DNA of 64,000 bases from Thuidium tamariscinum. Taxonomy: Eukaryota > Streptophyta > Bryopsida > Hypnales > Thuidiaceae. The notes under the pieces were generated by a model. The model was not told where the DNA came from, ran no database searches, and saw nothing but the letters and a program-made list of their open reading frames with translations. This document shows positions 1-11,774 of the stretch, in pieces. The DNA is taken from contig OX344754.2 of assembly GCA_947034885.2 (NCBI GenBank), positions 10,485,001 to 10,549,000 on the forward strand. The letters run 5' to 3'. The stretch's first letter is position 1; every line of letters starts with the position of its first letter. The position numbers were made by a program, and so were the translations under genes.

Positions 1-6
1 GCCTCT

Positions 7-94
7 ATGTCAAAATGGTACACAAAATATGTCAAAATGACACTTGAAATTTGACAAAGTGGCACATGGAATATGTCAAAATGGCACTCGGAAT
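7..94. repeat. Minisatellite, four 22-bp units
   Basis: Four head-to-tail 22-bp units, each close to ATGTCAAAATGGCAC followed by a variable tail ending GAAT or AAAT. They begin at 7, 29, 51 and 73. The third unit is the most diverged. The array may continue beyond the left edge of the window. Confidence 0.85.
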
Positions 95-1677
95 ACCGCC
101 ATTTTAATGAAATTGACCATTTTCCTCCAATTTGTTCAAATTGCTCATTCATAAAAAAAATCTTATCAAGCCATAACTTTTGACTCAAATTTCTAAAATT
201 CCTAAATTTTACTTTACATAAAAGATATTCTTCATCCACACCTTCTATTAAAACTTGAGCCCCAAATATGAAAACCTCTAGTCACATGTACTTGCCCAAA
301 ATTGCTATATTATCAAATTTAGCAAATTGTTCCTATAGAGATTATGAAAATTATTCATGTTTACTCCAAAACTTTCAAATTCACATATGCTCTTAGTTCC
401 TAAAAGACAATGTATTTTTTTGGCAATGTATTATTTTTGAGTCATTCATTTACAATTAGAATTTACATATTAATTCATTGAAAATTTTAAGCAAGACGTA
501 GTAAAGGAATAGCTTTAAGGAACAACAATTATCATAACCTTTATTAAGTAATAAAATTTTTAATTATTTTTCCAAGATTTACATATATGTAGGAAGCTTT
601 GAATCCTTCCATTTTAATTGATAAAATGAAAATTATGAGGAATTTAAGTTTGTAGAGATAGTTATGGAATCTCTATTCTAAAATAAACCACAAAGTTCTT
701 TATTCAATTCAATTTTAATATTTTTGAAAAACATCTAATTCATTGGATGTAGATTGTTTATTACAACATTATAACAATAGGGATTGGTAATTTTTGATTC
801 CAATACGAAATTCCTAACAATTTAGTATTGTAAGTGGTTTTCTATTTCTTTCTACCTACTTTTTTTCTTCCAAGTATGAATATGAAATATTTTTGTTGAA
901 ATTTTCCATATTTATTCTCAACTTATTTCTTGAAGCTAATATTAAGAGTTGCAAGTAGTAGGATCTACACATATTTCAAAAAAACAAATTGAAAGATGGA
1001 ATATAAACATTTGGGATGAGTTGAAAATACTTCTTTTTCAAATGATCTTGCACTTGATAGGGTTTTTATTCTATAAATTTTAGGAGGGTTCATTCTAACA
1101 AATTAACTCCTAAATGTCTAAGGCACAGATCCTAGTATTAACAAAATTTGAAGTTACTATTTTGGTAGTTTATATCAGTGAAAATCTCCTTTTGAAGTTC
1201 AATTCTAGCATCAAAAACTTGATTTCTAAAATGAATAGTTGTGAACTTTCTATTCAAGATTTTGTGCAAGGGTGTCTATTACAATTATTGATTTTCTTAT
1301 TAGGAGGGTTATTAGGAATGCTTGTAGTAGATTTGAGAAACCATGAATTGATTGGGCTTATGCCTCTATGCATGTTATACCTTTTAACTTCATATGTTTT
1401 TTGAAACCAATTTTTTAGATTTGATATATGAAAAGAATATTGAATTGAAAGACTTCTAATTATTTTTATAGTTTTAACACTCTCATGATTAAACAATGGA
1501 ATCTTTTCAATCCATGAGTAATGTTTTTGTATATTTTTTTCCTACATGATTCTTAACGTGTCTAGTTTGAATTTGTAATGTTGCAAATCCAAAAAACACT
1601 TGATAAATCTTATCAAAATTATTGTTACTTTTTGTTTAATTTTGAGCACATTTCAAGAAGCTCCAAAAAGGCCTTGG
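95..1677. other. AT-rich intergenic DNA with a rearranged family A copy
   Basis: No credible gene. The stretch at about 150-310 resembles the right interior of the TTAA-flanked element at 21432-22267 (shared phrases such as CATAACTTTTGACTCA and CTGCCCAAAAT/TTGCCCAAAAT). About 660-830 resembles the interior of the element at 15413-16358 in the same reading direction. This looks like a scrambled, old copy of that family without clear ends. The short ORFs here are chance frames in AT-rich DNA. Confidence 0.5.
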
Positions 1678-2409
1678 GGGTCATTGCAAGAAAGACCTGC
1701 CAAAAAGCATAGAATTTTACACAGTACTCATTTTTTCTTTGGGAGTACTGTATAAATAGTAAATCAATTTTTTTTAAAGTCAAAAACATTTTTGATGTAT
1801 ATACCTTTAAGAAGAAGGAAAAGCATAGAAAAATTCTCTAAGTAGGAGAATTAGTAAAGTGCCGAATTTCATGAAAATTGTAACTTTTACTACAATTTCA
1901 CATTTTAATTTGTAAAAAATAGGGAAAATAATTTTTCCTAAAACTAAAAGTTGTCCATTTAGAATTACTTTATGGTAAATATATTTCACCTAAATGATGA
2001 TCTAAAAACTATCTTGATTGTTCAAAAATGTGCGCGCAAGGGAGGCTTATTAGCACACATGTAGAGGAAAGAGAATAATGATTTTTTAAATTTCCTTTGG
2101 TAGAAACATGCCTACTTAGTGTAGTAATAGACCCTAGAAATCTCAGCTCTAAGTCATTAATTTAAAGTACTCCTTGCAGAACTAGAAAATCCTAAACCAC
2201 AAAGTGTGACAAATTAGAGAAATTAGAATTTAAATATAAAATGATTTTTGAATTTTTTTGAAAAATAAGGGTTTTGATTAATATCGAGTTAGACATCTCC
2301 AATAAAAATTTCAAGTTCAAAAACTTAATGCTCTAAAAGTTATAGCTCATGATAACTCCGTCACTCAAAGGGTGATGCCAAATAGAACAAGTCTTTCTTG
2401 CATTCACCC
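1678..2409. mobile_element. Family B TIR element, copy 1 (non-autonomous)
   Basis: A 732-bp element. The left end reads GGGTCATTGCAAGAAAG and the right end reads CTTTCTTGCATTCACCC, which are inverted copies of each other. It is flanked by a perfect 4-bp direct repeat TTGG (1674-1677 and 2410-2413). No coding capacity is visible, so it is a MITE-like derivative of a cut-and-paste transposon. Three other copies with the same ends and 4-bp flanks occur in the window. Confidence 0.8.
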
Positions 2410-2793
2410 TTGGACATTTTATGATTAATAAAAGAATCCTACAGTTGAATTTGTTTAGAAATAAATATAGAAGAGGTTTTATCTTAGAACTTTGAATATC
2501 GGCATTTTAAAGAAATTTTGTGCCTTTGAACATGAAAGAACTTTCCGGATTCAAATTCATGTTCATTGGTTAAAAAATTTGATTTATAATTACTATTCAA
2601 AATTTGATTTATGTATTACTTCAAACCCCTCAAATCTCCAAATTTATATTCAGTATTATTACTACAAATTTATATTCAAATTTATATTCATGTTACAAAT
2701 TTATCCTACAAATCCTACAAATTTATGTTCATGTTTACTATAATTCAAAAAAATTATTCAAGTTTACTTTTAAAATAATAAAAATTCACCTTT

Positions 2794-3522
2794 GGGTCAT
2801 TGCAAGAAACACTTACCGGTTTTGGCTCAAAATGGCTCAAAACCAATGAGTCGTGTGAGTCCTGTGACCCTTTGAAATAATTTTTTTTTAAAATTGAAAA
2901 AAATATGGATAATTTGAAGAGCAATGTGAATATTATGTCTCTTGAAATTCAGACCTAAGAAAAATTTTCTCTAAATGTTATAGACAATGGAAAATACAAT
3001 GAAAATAGCTCTTTTTTCACTAATTTGGTAAAAATATTAAGAAAATTCAAGAAATTCAAATAAAAAATCCATTTTTTCTTCAAGTAAAGGCCTTTCTTTT
3101 CCAACAAATTTCATCTTTGGAAAAAATTAATTCTATTCTCTACACTTGCACAAAGTCAGCCACTTTGACGACATGTGGAAGTTGGACAGTTTAATATTTT
3201 CAAAAATCCTTTTTAGGTATTGTGCAAATATACTATATATCTAAGCATGACAATTTTCAGCTCAAAATTTGCATTTATGGGTCAAAAATAGGACTAAAAC
3301 CCCCCAAAATGGCCAAGGTAGACAACCAATCGGGGGCAGTTTAAAAATAGTAAAATAATTTTAAAAGAATTGAAAAAATTACAGAGCATACAAAACTTTT
3401 GTATGCACCTTGATTCCAAATTTCAAGTTGATAGGGAAAACTATGCAAAAGTTATGAGCAAAAAACTACCTGTTGGAGGTCAAGGGGACAAAAAATAGGA
3501 CAAGTGTTTCTTGCAATCACCC
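2794..3522. mobile_element. Family B TIR element, copy 2
   Basis: A 729-bp element. The left end reads GGGTCATTGCAAGAAACACT and the right end reads AGTGTTTCTTGCAATCACCC. It is flanked by a perfect 4-bp direct repeat CTTT (2790-2793 and 3523-3526). No coding sequence. Its interior matches the copy at 33556-34289 better than the copy at 1678-2409, so at least two interior subtypes share the ends. Confidence 0.8.
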
Positions 3523-4125
3523 CTTTACTATTAAATTTTATAATAAGTTAAAGGTTGATTGGCTTCATATTGTTTTGGTCAATTCATTTGTAATTTTACA
3601 TGTACCCAATTTCTTTTGCAAAAAACAAGTAGGAGCATTGATTGTTTTGGGGGGAACACCAATGTGGTCATTGTCATTTCCTGGGAGTGAGAGAGATTCA
3701 AATTTTGCAGTAGTTGAAGCTTTGAAGGTATCTCCCATAACATTCAATAGCATGTTGTGGCTATCCCTTCTTTCTACAGTGAAGGGTGTGGCATATTCTA
3801 CACCCAATAACCTCTCCATCCTCCACATGTCGACTTATTTCAAGTACACAAGTCTCAAAGTACAACAAGAAAGTAGGAATTAATGGAAGCAAAAGTATTT
3901 CTTGAATGAATGAAAATGGAAGAGTTTAGATATAGGCTATAAGCCCTAAGCACTTTGTAGCTTCCAAAATTCATAGTGATTTCAATTTAACATATAAAAT
4001 TATTGAAAAATTTGCATTCCCTATGATTTCTATATTCTTACACATCACAAAATTCAAATTCCCTTAAATACTGCTTTAGAACATGCACAAAATCATTGGA
4101 ATAATTGACTATGGGAGGTTCTCAT
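3523..4125. other. Intergenic DNA, nothing recognised
   Basis: About 600 bp of AT-rich sequence between a family B element and the LINE-bearing tandem duplication. Open frames around 3473-3883 (+) and 3565-3828 (-) overlap one another, lack splice context and resemble no family I know, so I do not call a gene. Confidence 0.4.
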
Positions 4126-4152
4126 ATTGATTGTAGGAGAGGCAGTTACTGC

Positions 4153-7100
4153 TTTTTTTTTTTTTTGAAACAAATGAAACGGAATTTCATTGCACAAGGA
4201 AAAAGACAAAGACGCCAGCCACAAGTGGCCTGGCGGGAGGACAAACAGGACAGACAGCCGAGATAGACAACTGGGACCGACTGACAAGACTAAAACTCGC
4301 GACCGAGGACCAAAGCACGACGGGTGGGCTTGGCCCACCGCGGCTGGCCGCAGGGCGGAGCCCTGCCGCGTCCCGTTGCGGTTCAAGGGGGTTCGAATAC
4401 GAATCCGCCCCTCGGACCTGCCGGTGACCATCGGGGTTGGCCGTTCTCCATGTTGGCAAAGATGTTAAATTTGCAACGCCTTTTGGTGAAGGCGTTGAGG
4501 AGCTTACTACGTGTCTCGGTAGAATGGATGCGGTTGCAGCTAACGTTGGCCCACTCTAATCTACCGTAATCTATGAGGCCGTTCCATATGTGATTCAGAA
4601 GTTGGTCAGGGTTCCATAGCTTGTTGTTGAAAACTTTATCGTTTCTCTAGATCCACAGGGACCACATTACAGTGGTTCGGGCTTCCATCCAGATGCGCTT
4701 GAAGGCATTAAATTGACGAGGAATGGCTAGGGAGAAAATCCCTTGTTTCCAACTAATTGGCCTCCAAGGTCCCTGAGCTTGATCACCTGCAAGCAATACA
4801 TTCATGATGTGGATGATCCATTGCCAAGCGATCCGCGCGTAGATGCACTCCCAGAATCTGTGCAAGACTGATTCAGTAGCTCCTCTTGGGCAGACAGGGC
4901 ATCTTGTATCAATGTCTTCGTTAATGCGTCCTCTCCAATGGTTTACAGCTACCGCACGGTACCAAATTAACCATAATAAGCCAGATTCCTTGTTGACTCT
5001 TTCCTGGGCCCATACAATTCCCCAGAGCATCCGAAATTCTCTAGGCAGGGCGCCGCTCCATTTCGTGATGACAGGGTTTGGGACTTGGTGCCTCCTTTGA
5101 AGCAGCTCGCGTCCTAATTTAGGCGTGAAGCTCATAAACGGGGGGGGTATCTCCTGCGTCATTCCATTCGAATTTCCCTGGATCCCATGTGATGGAGTCG
5201 ATTCTTCCAAAAAAGAAGAGTATGATGGTGCTCTGGGGGCCTCGCTTGACTGAGGCAACTCTGATCCTGTGGAAGGTCCCTGATGATGTAGAGGCCTTCA
5301 GGGAGACGGGTTGGACAGAATTAACTTGGAGAGTCATCGATCGCTGGAGGATAGTGAATCCGGCGGCGAGCCACTTGGCTGGCCACGGACCCGTTGGAGG
5401 GCCGATGTGAGCTGATCTTCCGTCCGAGACCTGTAGCGCTATGAATGGGATCATGTCATTTTCTCCTTGGAACCAGCCTACCCATTCGGTCTGCGACACC
5501 CTAAGAAATGGGCTCGTTAGCAGATTCCCCCATTGGGAGGCCAAAGCTTGGCCTGCCGCTTGCCATGCTCCTTCCTCGCCGTTCTTCAGGCCGAATCTTG
5601 TTTTGGCATCCTCTGCTGACAAAAAGCGTCCCTGGTGATGGGCGTCTCTCACGAGCTTTAGTCCTCTCCAATGAAGCTGAGTCGCTCTTATTTTCGGGAA
5701 CCCGGGTCCAATGGTTGGGGTGAATCTGGACCACCAGAATGATTCTGCTCCGACTTCCTCCGGGAGCCTTGGCCTGACAGAAGTAAGCGTCGGGATGAGC
5801 TTTTTCCACGATGAGCCTACCCAATTCCAGATCAGAGACCCCTTTTGGACCTGGAGCTTCGGAGTAGTGAAGAATTCTAGGCTTTTTGCCCATTGGCCTC
5901 GAGAGTAAGGTTGGCAGCTACTAAGTCGATGTCGTAAAAGGGAGTGGAGATCGGAGTCGCTCGGCTCACAGGCCTTAATCACCTACTTCGACATGAGGGC
6001 AGTCATCGCGTCCTGAGGATTGATTGTGTCAATCCCGCCTTCACTTCGTTTTTGGCAGCACTGCAGCCATGCAACTTTGACTCGGGTGTGAAGTAGGGAA
6101 CCAGACCATAAATATTTTTGAATGTCTGAAGTCACTTTTTGTACCCCTGCCTGTGTTCTTCCCCAGATGGATACAAAGTAGAATGTGGAGTTGGTTAGGG
6201 CATTGTTGACAATTACGCTACGGCCTGTGGGATTTACCTTGGCGGAAGACCAATACTGTAATTTCTTGGCTGTTCTTTCTTGAAGAAAGGCGTCAGCTGA
6301 GAGAGCGGTTTGACCCATCCCGAAGGGGGTTCCCAAAAGCTTGCTGACGGCATTGTCCTCCACCCAGACGATTGCCAACTGTTGAGTCCATTCAGGGCGT
6401 GGAGCTCCATTATCCGCTTGCCAATAGCCCCTGGATTTATCCCAGTTGAGAATCAACCCGGAAGCTTTGCAAAAACGACTTAAACAAGCCACCGTCGCTA
6501 GAGTTGAGTCCTTCTCTTCTAAGAGGGTCAAGGAGGTATCATCTACAAATTGTGCAATAATCTGCTGTTTGTTGGCTTCTGGGAGGCTGATGCCTTTAAT
6601 AGAGCCAGTCGCTGTCCCTGATTTTATCATCGCGTTAAGCACCTCAACTACAATCAAAAATAAATAAGGGGCGAGCGGGCATCCCTGCCTCACGCCCCTT
6701 TTGATCATAAACGCAGGAGAAACCGCCCCGTTAACTTTGACTGAGGCTTGAGCATCCCTAAACAACATCTCAGTCATGCAAATGAAGTTTTGAGGAATCC
6801 CAAATGTTGCCATAGCCCTAGTTAAAAACTGCCAATCCACTGTATCGAAGGCTTTGGAGAAGTCCAGCTTCATGAAAATCAGCGGCTGCTTTGAATGTTT
6901 GGCCCAGGTTATTGTCTCATGAGTGAGCATTATATTGTCCAAGATAAACCTAAGCGGCAAGAAGGCGGATTGGTCTGTATCAATGATTTCCATGAGAACT
7001 GGCTGTAGTCGAATCTGTAGGGCCTTGGCAAAAATCTTGTATGTGGTATTAAGCAGGGTGATCGGGCACCAGTTGGTGAGCTGATGTCTTTCACCTCCCT

Positions 7101-7524
7101 TATGCAGCAGCGTAATCAAGCCTTTGGTTATTCCTAGTGGGAGTCGCTGCGCGTCCACCGCTTGCGTGATCATGGAAAAGTATTTGTCTCTGATGAGCTC
7201 CCAATGGGCTTTGAAGAACTCGGTGGTTGCTCCATCCGGGCCTGGCGCTTTTCCGGTCCCAAGGCCTTTTAGGGCTTCGTCCAGCTCGGCTAGCGTTATC
7301 GGCTTCCCTAGGTCTCTTCTCATATTCTCGTTGAGTCTGTCCCCGATGGTGGAGAGGGCGCTCTCAGCTGCGTCGTTCTGTGAAGTAGGGCAGCGACAAG
7401 GGGCGGAGTATAATTTTTGAAAGTAGCCGGAGCATATGTTTTCCAATTTGGATTGGTCGTAGTGCTTGATTCCCTCCTCGTCTTCCAATTCAGCGATGCT
7501 CGAGGCGCTGGTGTGTGGGCGAGC
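4153..7524 (-). mobile_element. 5'-truncated L1-type LINE
   Basis: Reads on the minus strand. Its 3' end is a 14-base poly(A) (T run at 4153-4166 on the plus strand). A target-site duplication GTTACTGCT flanks it (4145-4153 and 7525-7533, partly merged with the tail). The 5' end is cut off just upstream of the reverse transcriptase, so the endonuclease domain and ORF1 are absent, typical of incomplete target-primed reverse transcription. GC content is clearly higher than in the AT-rich surroundings. Coding part is described separately. Confidence 0.92.
4383..7524 (-). pseudogene. LINE ORF2 remnant: reverse transcriptase plus zf-RVT
   Basis: The RT domain is well preserved. GPDGATTEFF lies near the start, then the KLDFSKAFDTVDW block with catalytic Asp, RQGCPLAPYLF, and the active-site box FVDDTSL. 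Downstream is a zinc-binding RT-associated domain (HWRGRINED, then CPVC and the H-R-F-W-E-C cluster) and a short tail ending at 4383. The frame is broken by an in-frame TAG at 5983-5985, by a shift at a run of eight G's near 5140, and by another TAG at 4647-4649. The ATG at 7566 belongs to flanking DNA, not to the element. It cannot make active protein. The few breaks suggest a moderately young insertion. Confidence 0.9.
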
Positions 7525-8014
7525 GTTACTGCTTCTTTTCAGTGCATTGGCATTGTGACAAACCATGTTACAAACAATAAAAAACTAACAAATTACTTAG
7601 AGTAGCCAAGCGAGGGGGTTAGTTCATTGGGATGAGGGACCCTTTTCTTCAGTTACAAACAAAATGGTTGAACAAAATTTGCTGATGAGACCTTGGGACT
7701 TGAGCTGGGTCCCTCAAGTATTGATTGTAGGACATGCAGTTACTGCCTCTTTTCAGTGCATTGTGACAAACCATGTTACAAACAATAAAAAACTAAGAAT
7801 AAAAGAAGGGCACAGTGACGTGTCAATTTTCCATCACTTGTCAATTTTCATAGAAATTATGAAAGAGGTACACTAGTCCTTTTGTTAAAAGAACTTCCAA
7901 AAAATTTTCAGAACTGTTTAAAAAACAAACAAACTTGTAATATTGTTTAAAGCTTAAGGCAACTAACTACAAAAGTCCTAAACTCTAATTTCTTCAACAA
8001 TCTGATCATCAACC

Positions 8015-8720
8015 TCATTTCTTCTCCTTCTTTGTCCCCTTCTGCCTCTTTCCTGCAACATTTCAAAAACAACATGTGAAACCAATTTTGCAATCTTCAA
8101 TTAGTCTTTGTAAACATACAATTTCTTTCTGGTAGAATTGCAAACCCCTGTACAATTTCATTTGGGAGGTGAAAACGAACTGATATGCAAACTATTGACT
8201 GCCAACTATTGACAGAACTTGATGATTTACCTCCAAAAGCTGTGTCTCAACTATATTCCTCCAAGAAACAACTACCTCCAATTGGAAGAAAGGCGCGTCC
8301 ATCTGTCTGTTGCCGTTGTAGATCCACCATCATGTCTTTCCGACCACATTTGCTTAGTAGCCTCCCTGACCCCGCTCGGAAAGCTAAAGCAGAAAACAAG
8401 AAGTAAACAAGAAGTAAACAAGAAGAAGTGAATCCATAAGTGGCTGAAAATGAAAATGAAGCCTCCCCAACCCCACCTGCACAACTCAAAAGAAACCAAT
8501 GAAACAAGAAGAATGGCATGAAGAACTCACGAAGCAACATCTCCAACCTCTCCAACGCCCAAGCCAACCCAGCCACCTTGAACTCCAACTCAGATGTTTG
8601 CTGAAGACGGACATTTGCTAAAGCACATCTCGCAACAACATGGGCGGACACTCTATTGGGCGGTACTCCATCAACGGACCACGAAATTGAAGGAGGCGAC
8701 ACTCCATCAATGGCCAGCAT
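8015..8720 (-). CDS. Possible small three-exon gene, unknown product
   Basis: Tentative model: exons 8720-8531, 8383-8276 and 8052-8015, all with GT-AG borders and matching phases, giving 111 aa and ending in a Lys-rich tail (KRQKGTKKEKK). The first exon holds a stretch rich in Leu, Ala and Glu (ELEFKVAGLAWALERLEMLL) that could form an amphipathic helix. I recognise no family. Other phase choices for the last exon also stay open for a while, so the C-terminus is uncertain. It could equally be a gene fragment. The start is simply the most upstream ATG in the frame. Confidence 0.3.
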
Positions 8721-9014
8721 GCTCCAAATTTTTTAAGAAAAAATCATCAACGTCCCCTGTGTCCGTGATTCCCGGGTATTTCCTTAACTCAAATCAACGG
8801 TGCCCGAGGGTTTTTTTTTTATTGCCAACTTCATCAATGGCGAAGCTTCATTCTCAGGCCAAGGGGGCATTACAAGGCTGTGACACCTCTTTTGGGTGCA
8901 TTGTGTCTGCATTTCGTATGTTTACAGAGTGATTAGTTTGTTGAAATTGCTGCCCCTCTTGGTAACCGATTCTTCCTCCAGCCCAGCTTCCATGTGAGTT
9001 TGGCCCGTAGAAAA

Positions 9015-9605
9015 AGTGTTATAGGAGAGGGCTCTGAAATCGCCCAGGCTTTTGCAACCATCCAGTAGGAGGTTGTGAAATGGAACTTGATTGTGGGTAA
9101 ATGAATTTCCAATTACATTGGAGCATGATAAAAGTTTGTTTTTTCCTTCTTCAATGGATGGTTTTCAGAGTCACAATGGCTTCATTCTCAACTAAGTGAA
9201 TAAAACAAGACTTGATTGTTGGATTCCCTTTTTACAAGTGTTACAAAATCTGAAATAATGATTAATTCAAGCATTTAGGAAGAAAGGCATTTAGAAATCA
9301 CCTTGATTACTTTTTCCATGTTGTAATGCTAGTTCTTGAACAAAGCCATATTTATTTCCAAATTGTGCATGTATGAGTTTGTGAGGCCTATTGATCACAA
9401 ATAGGGCCCTATGCCAGAGTGTGTTTGAAAATTCATAACTAATTCAGTAATGCTTCAAAAAATATGAAACAACTTGTGTTAGATTCCTAGAATATTTTTC
9501 TTTGACAAAAAAATAAGTTCAAAATATTTGCATCAAAATAAATACATGAAAAAGGGAGATCAGCTCTTAAATGAGCGGTTTCTGAACCTCTTCCCTTAGA
9601 AGATA
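9015..9605 (+). repeat. Dispersed repeat family C, copy 1
   Basis: About 590 bp that aligns in the same orientation with 43715-44335. Shared landmarks are CAGGCTTTTGCA, GATTGTG with AATGAATT, TCCAAATTGTGCATGTATG and CTTGTGTTAGATTCCT. The right ends both finish in CCTTAG after an ACCTCTT/GCCTCTT phrase. No open reading frame and no clear terminal repeats were found, so the class is unknown. Confidence 0.75.
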
Positions 9606-10854
9606 AGAAACTCTCACCAATTGTCTTGCTAGCCTTGGTGAACGGAGTAGAATTTCAATTTTCACCTGTATTGGTGGACCAACCCATTGGTGGAGATTGG
9701 TCAAACTTCAAGGGAATCATTATGTGTGCTTTTTTTTTTACTTGATATCTCCCTAGCCATCAGATCCACATAGAAGTGTCGTCACTCACTTTTCACTGTA
9801 GCTCTCCCTTCTAAGTTCGACCGGCCTAGCTCACATGGAAGTTGGCCCTTGTTGCAAGACAATGATGAACTATTGTAATATTGAAGCTCACAACTCCTTT
9901 ACAAGGATCTGGGTGGATTGGCCCCCTCGCTCGGCCTTACCATGTTTTACCAGAAGTGCAATCAAAACAAAAAGTCCCCTAGTTTGGGCCGTGATCACCC
10001 CTACTAATAGCACCCCCTAGCTAATTTACGGTCTCTGATCGCAAATATGAATTCCAAATTTGCAAAAAAAAATTTGTGTGAAAAATAAAAAATTACAGCG
10101 TTTTACCCAAGTGGCCGAGCAAGGGGTCAGTTCTCCCTGCCCTTTACAAGCAAGACACTAAATCCCCATTCAAACTAGGCCCCACAAGATAATTTCTTAG
10201 TTCTTTAGGGGTAAAAGTAGAAAAGCCCACTATTTTTGGGCCGTGTCTAAGTATGTTTGAAACTTCTCCCTAGCTAATTTGGGCCTCGGGGCAACTGGGC
10301 AAGTGAAAAGGAGCTTGACTATTTTCGGGCACGCCTTGTTGCCACTGCCGTGGATTTCTTGTAAACTTTATTATTTGATCTGAATTTATTTGAATAATTT
10401 GCAAGGTTGATTTTCACTCTTGTGGAACCCGTGTGTTGAATCCAGCATTTGTGCTCTTGTTGAAAGTTAGAGTCATGAGCGATGAATGGGGAATACCGGC
10501 ATTTAGTTACAAGTTAGCCGGTTGAAATCGAGAATTTCCAAATGAAGTTCAAAATTTCAGGAAAAAACCCGATTATTTTAGAGGAAAAAAAAAGAATTTT
10601 TTAAATTTTCTTAAGGCCCACCTGAGAGTATTCTCCAAGCAACCGGTTGGTGCAAGAAAATGTAGGATTTTAGCTAGTTAAGCTAAAATTTCTTCCTGAA
10701 CTGTGGTCATGAGGGCTTGCTATCGTAGTGAAATAGTAAATGCATACCTTCTTGTGCCTAATCGATCTCAATTTACATCTTATCCCTTTCTCATCGTGTG
10801 GTACATGTGTGATAAGTTAACTTATTCATCTTCTTCAAAATCATTTATCGTTAA
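9606..10854. other. Intergenic DNA, no gene recognised
   Basis: Moderately AT-rich sequence with patches of higher GC around 9650-10350. The patch at about 10112-10160 (GCCGAGCAAGGGGTCAGTTC) faintly recalls 7604-7640 (AGCGAGGGGGTTAGTTC), perhaps an old shared repeat. No open frame of interest, splice pattern or RNA gene was seen. Confidence 0.4.
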
Positions 10855-11774
10855 CCCCTAAAGTCCCAAGGCCTGTTTCCTATCAAAAACACAAAAAAAC
10901 TACCATTTCTACTGTGTTTATCCAAGAAAATAAAAAAATTATTTTTTCAAGAATCTCAATTTAGGATCTTGTAATTAACTTATTGGAGATCATATGGTAA
11001 AAATTTGATGAAGTTTTACCATGTAGATTGAAAGATATTGCCATTCAAAGTTGGGAAAGACAATTTTTTTGACTGCAATTTTCAATTTTGGATGACTTTC
11101 ACTGCCATTTGTGGAAAAATTTTGTTCTATAGATCTTGAATTAAAAAAATTTTGTACTAAAGAATTGAGTTGAGAGTCTAGGATAAAAATTTCACAAGAA
11201 AAACACTTAATTTTCATTCTTTAAAAAATCGTTACATAGAAATAGGTCCAAAATTAAAAGAAAAAACAAATGGTTAATAGCTCTAAGTTGGAATTGAAAC
11301 ACAATAATTCCAATGGTGATAATGCTCTAGCAAGTAAACAAAACTTTGATCAACAATTTTTTTGAAAAATTGTGAAAATTGCATTCAGAAATGGATCCTA
11401 TAAGTTATTTTTTCAAGAAGATATTTAGATTGCCCCCAAAACAAGATTGTCTATAACTTTTTCATTATAAGTTCAAATAGAATGAATCAAAGCTTTAGAT
11501 GTAGAAAAAAATATACTATTTTAGAAAAACAATTCAAAAATTTTAATTTGTTTTTTTGCAAATTTTTTGGTACTGCCTGCCAAGTTCAATTTTAGACTTT
11601 TTATCATGTAACTTTTGCTTCCAAGCACCAATTGAAAAAAAATTATATTTACACAAAGATAATTAATTTTTCTATCTTATGAGATAGTTTCAGAAAAAAT
11701 CACCAAAAATTGAGGTTGTAGGAACCTACCCAAAATCCATTTTGTTCCCCAAGGGGACAATGGGACTTTAGGGG
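10855..11774. mobile_element. TTAA-flanked family A element, subtype A2
   Basis: A 920-bp element with perfect 14-bp inverted ends CCCCTAAAGTCCCA and TGGGACTTTAGGGG. TTAA precedes the left end (10851-10854); the right flank is TGAA, one base off TTAA. There is no transposase. The interior, read on the opposite strand, matches parts of 22587-24300 (for example AAGCTTTGATTCATTCTATTTG). TTAA flanks with CCC termini are a hallmark of piggyBac-type insertion; Sola3 and Kolobok also use TTAA, so the class is an inference. Confidence 0.75.

Larger units (their letters stand above)
4126..7797. repeat. 214-bp tandem duplication split by a LINE
   Basis: Two direct copies of one segment. Both begin ATTGATTGTAGGA (4126 and 7720), continue through GCAGTTACTGC and TCTTTTCAGTGCATTG, and reach a shared tract TGTGACAAACCATGTTAC (7554 and 7762) ending near 7590 and 7797. 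The LINE at 4153-7524 sits inside the first copy. Discounting the LINE, the period is about 214 bp. Copy 1 has an extra GCATTG (near 7549) not present in copy 2. Confidence 0.8.

Noticed and set aside
4388-4410. GGTTCGAATACGAATCC looks like a tRNA T-arm near the LINE 3' end.
   Set aside because: No matching A-box, anticodon arm or acceptor stem; it is inside the LINE coding tail.
4093-5723. GC-rich open frames on the plus strand and in other minus frames across the LINE (for example 4190-4468, 5189-5410, 5501-5893).
   Set aside because: They are shadows of the LINE coding strand; the RT and zf-RVT motifs fix the real frame on minus.
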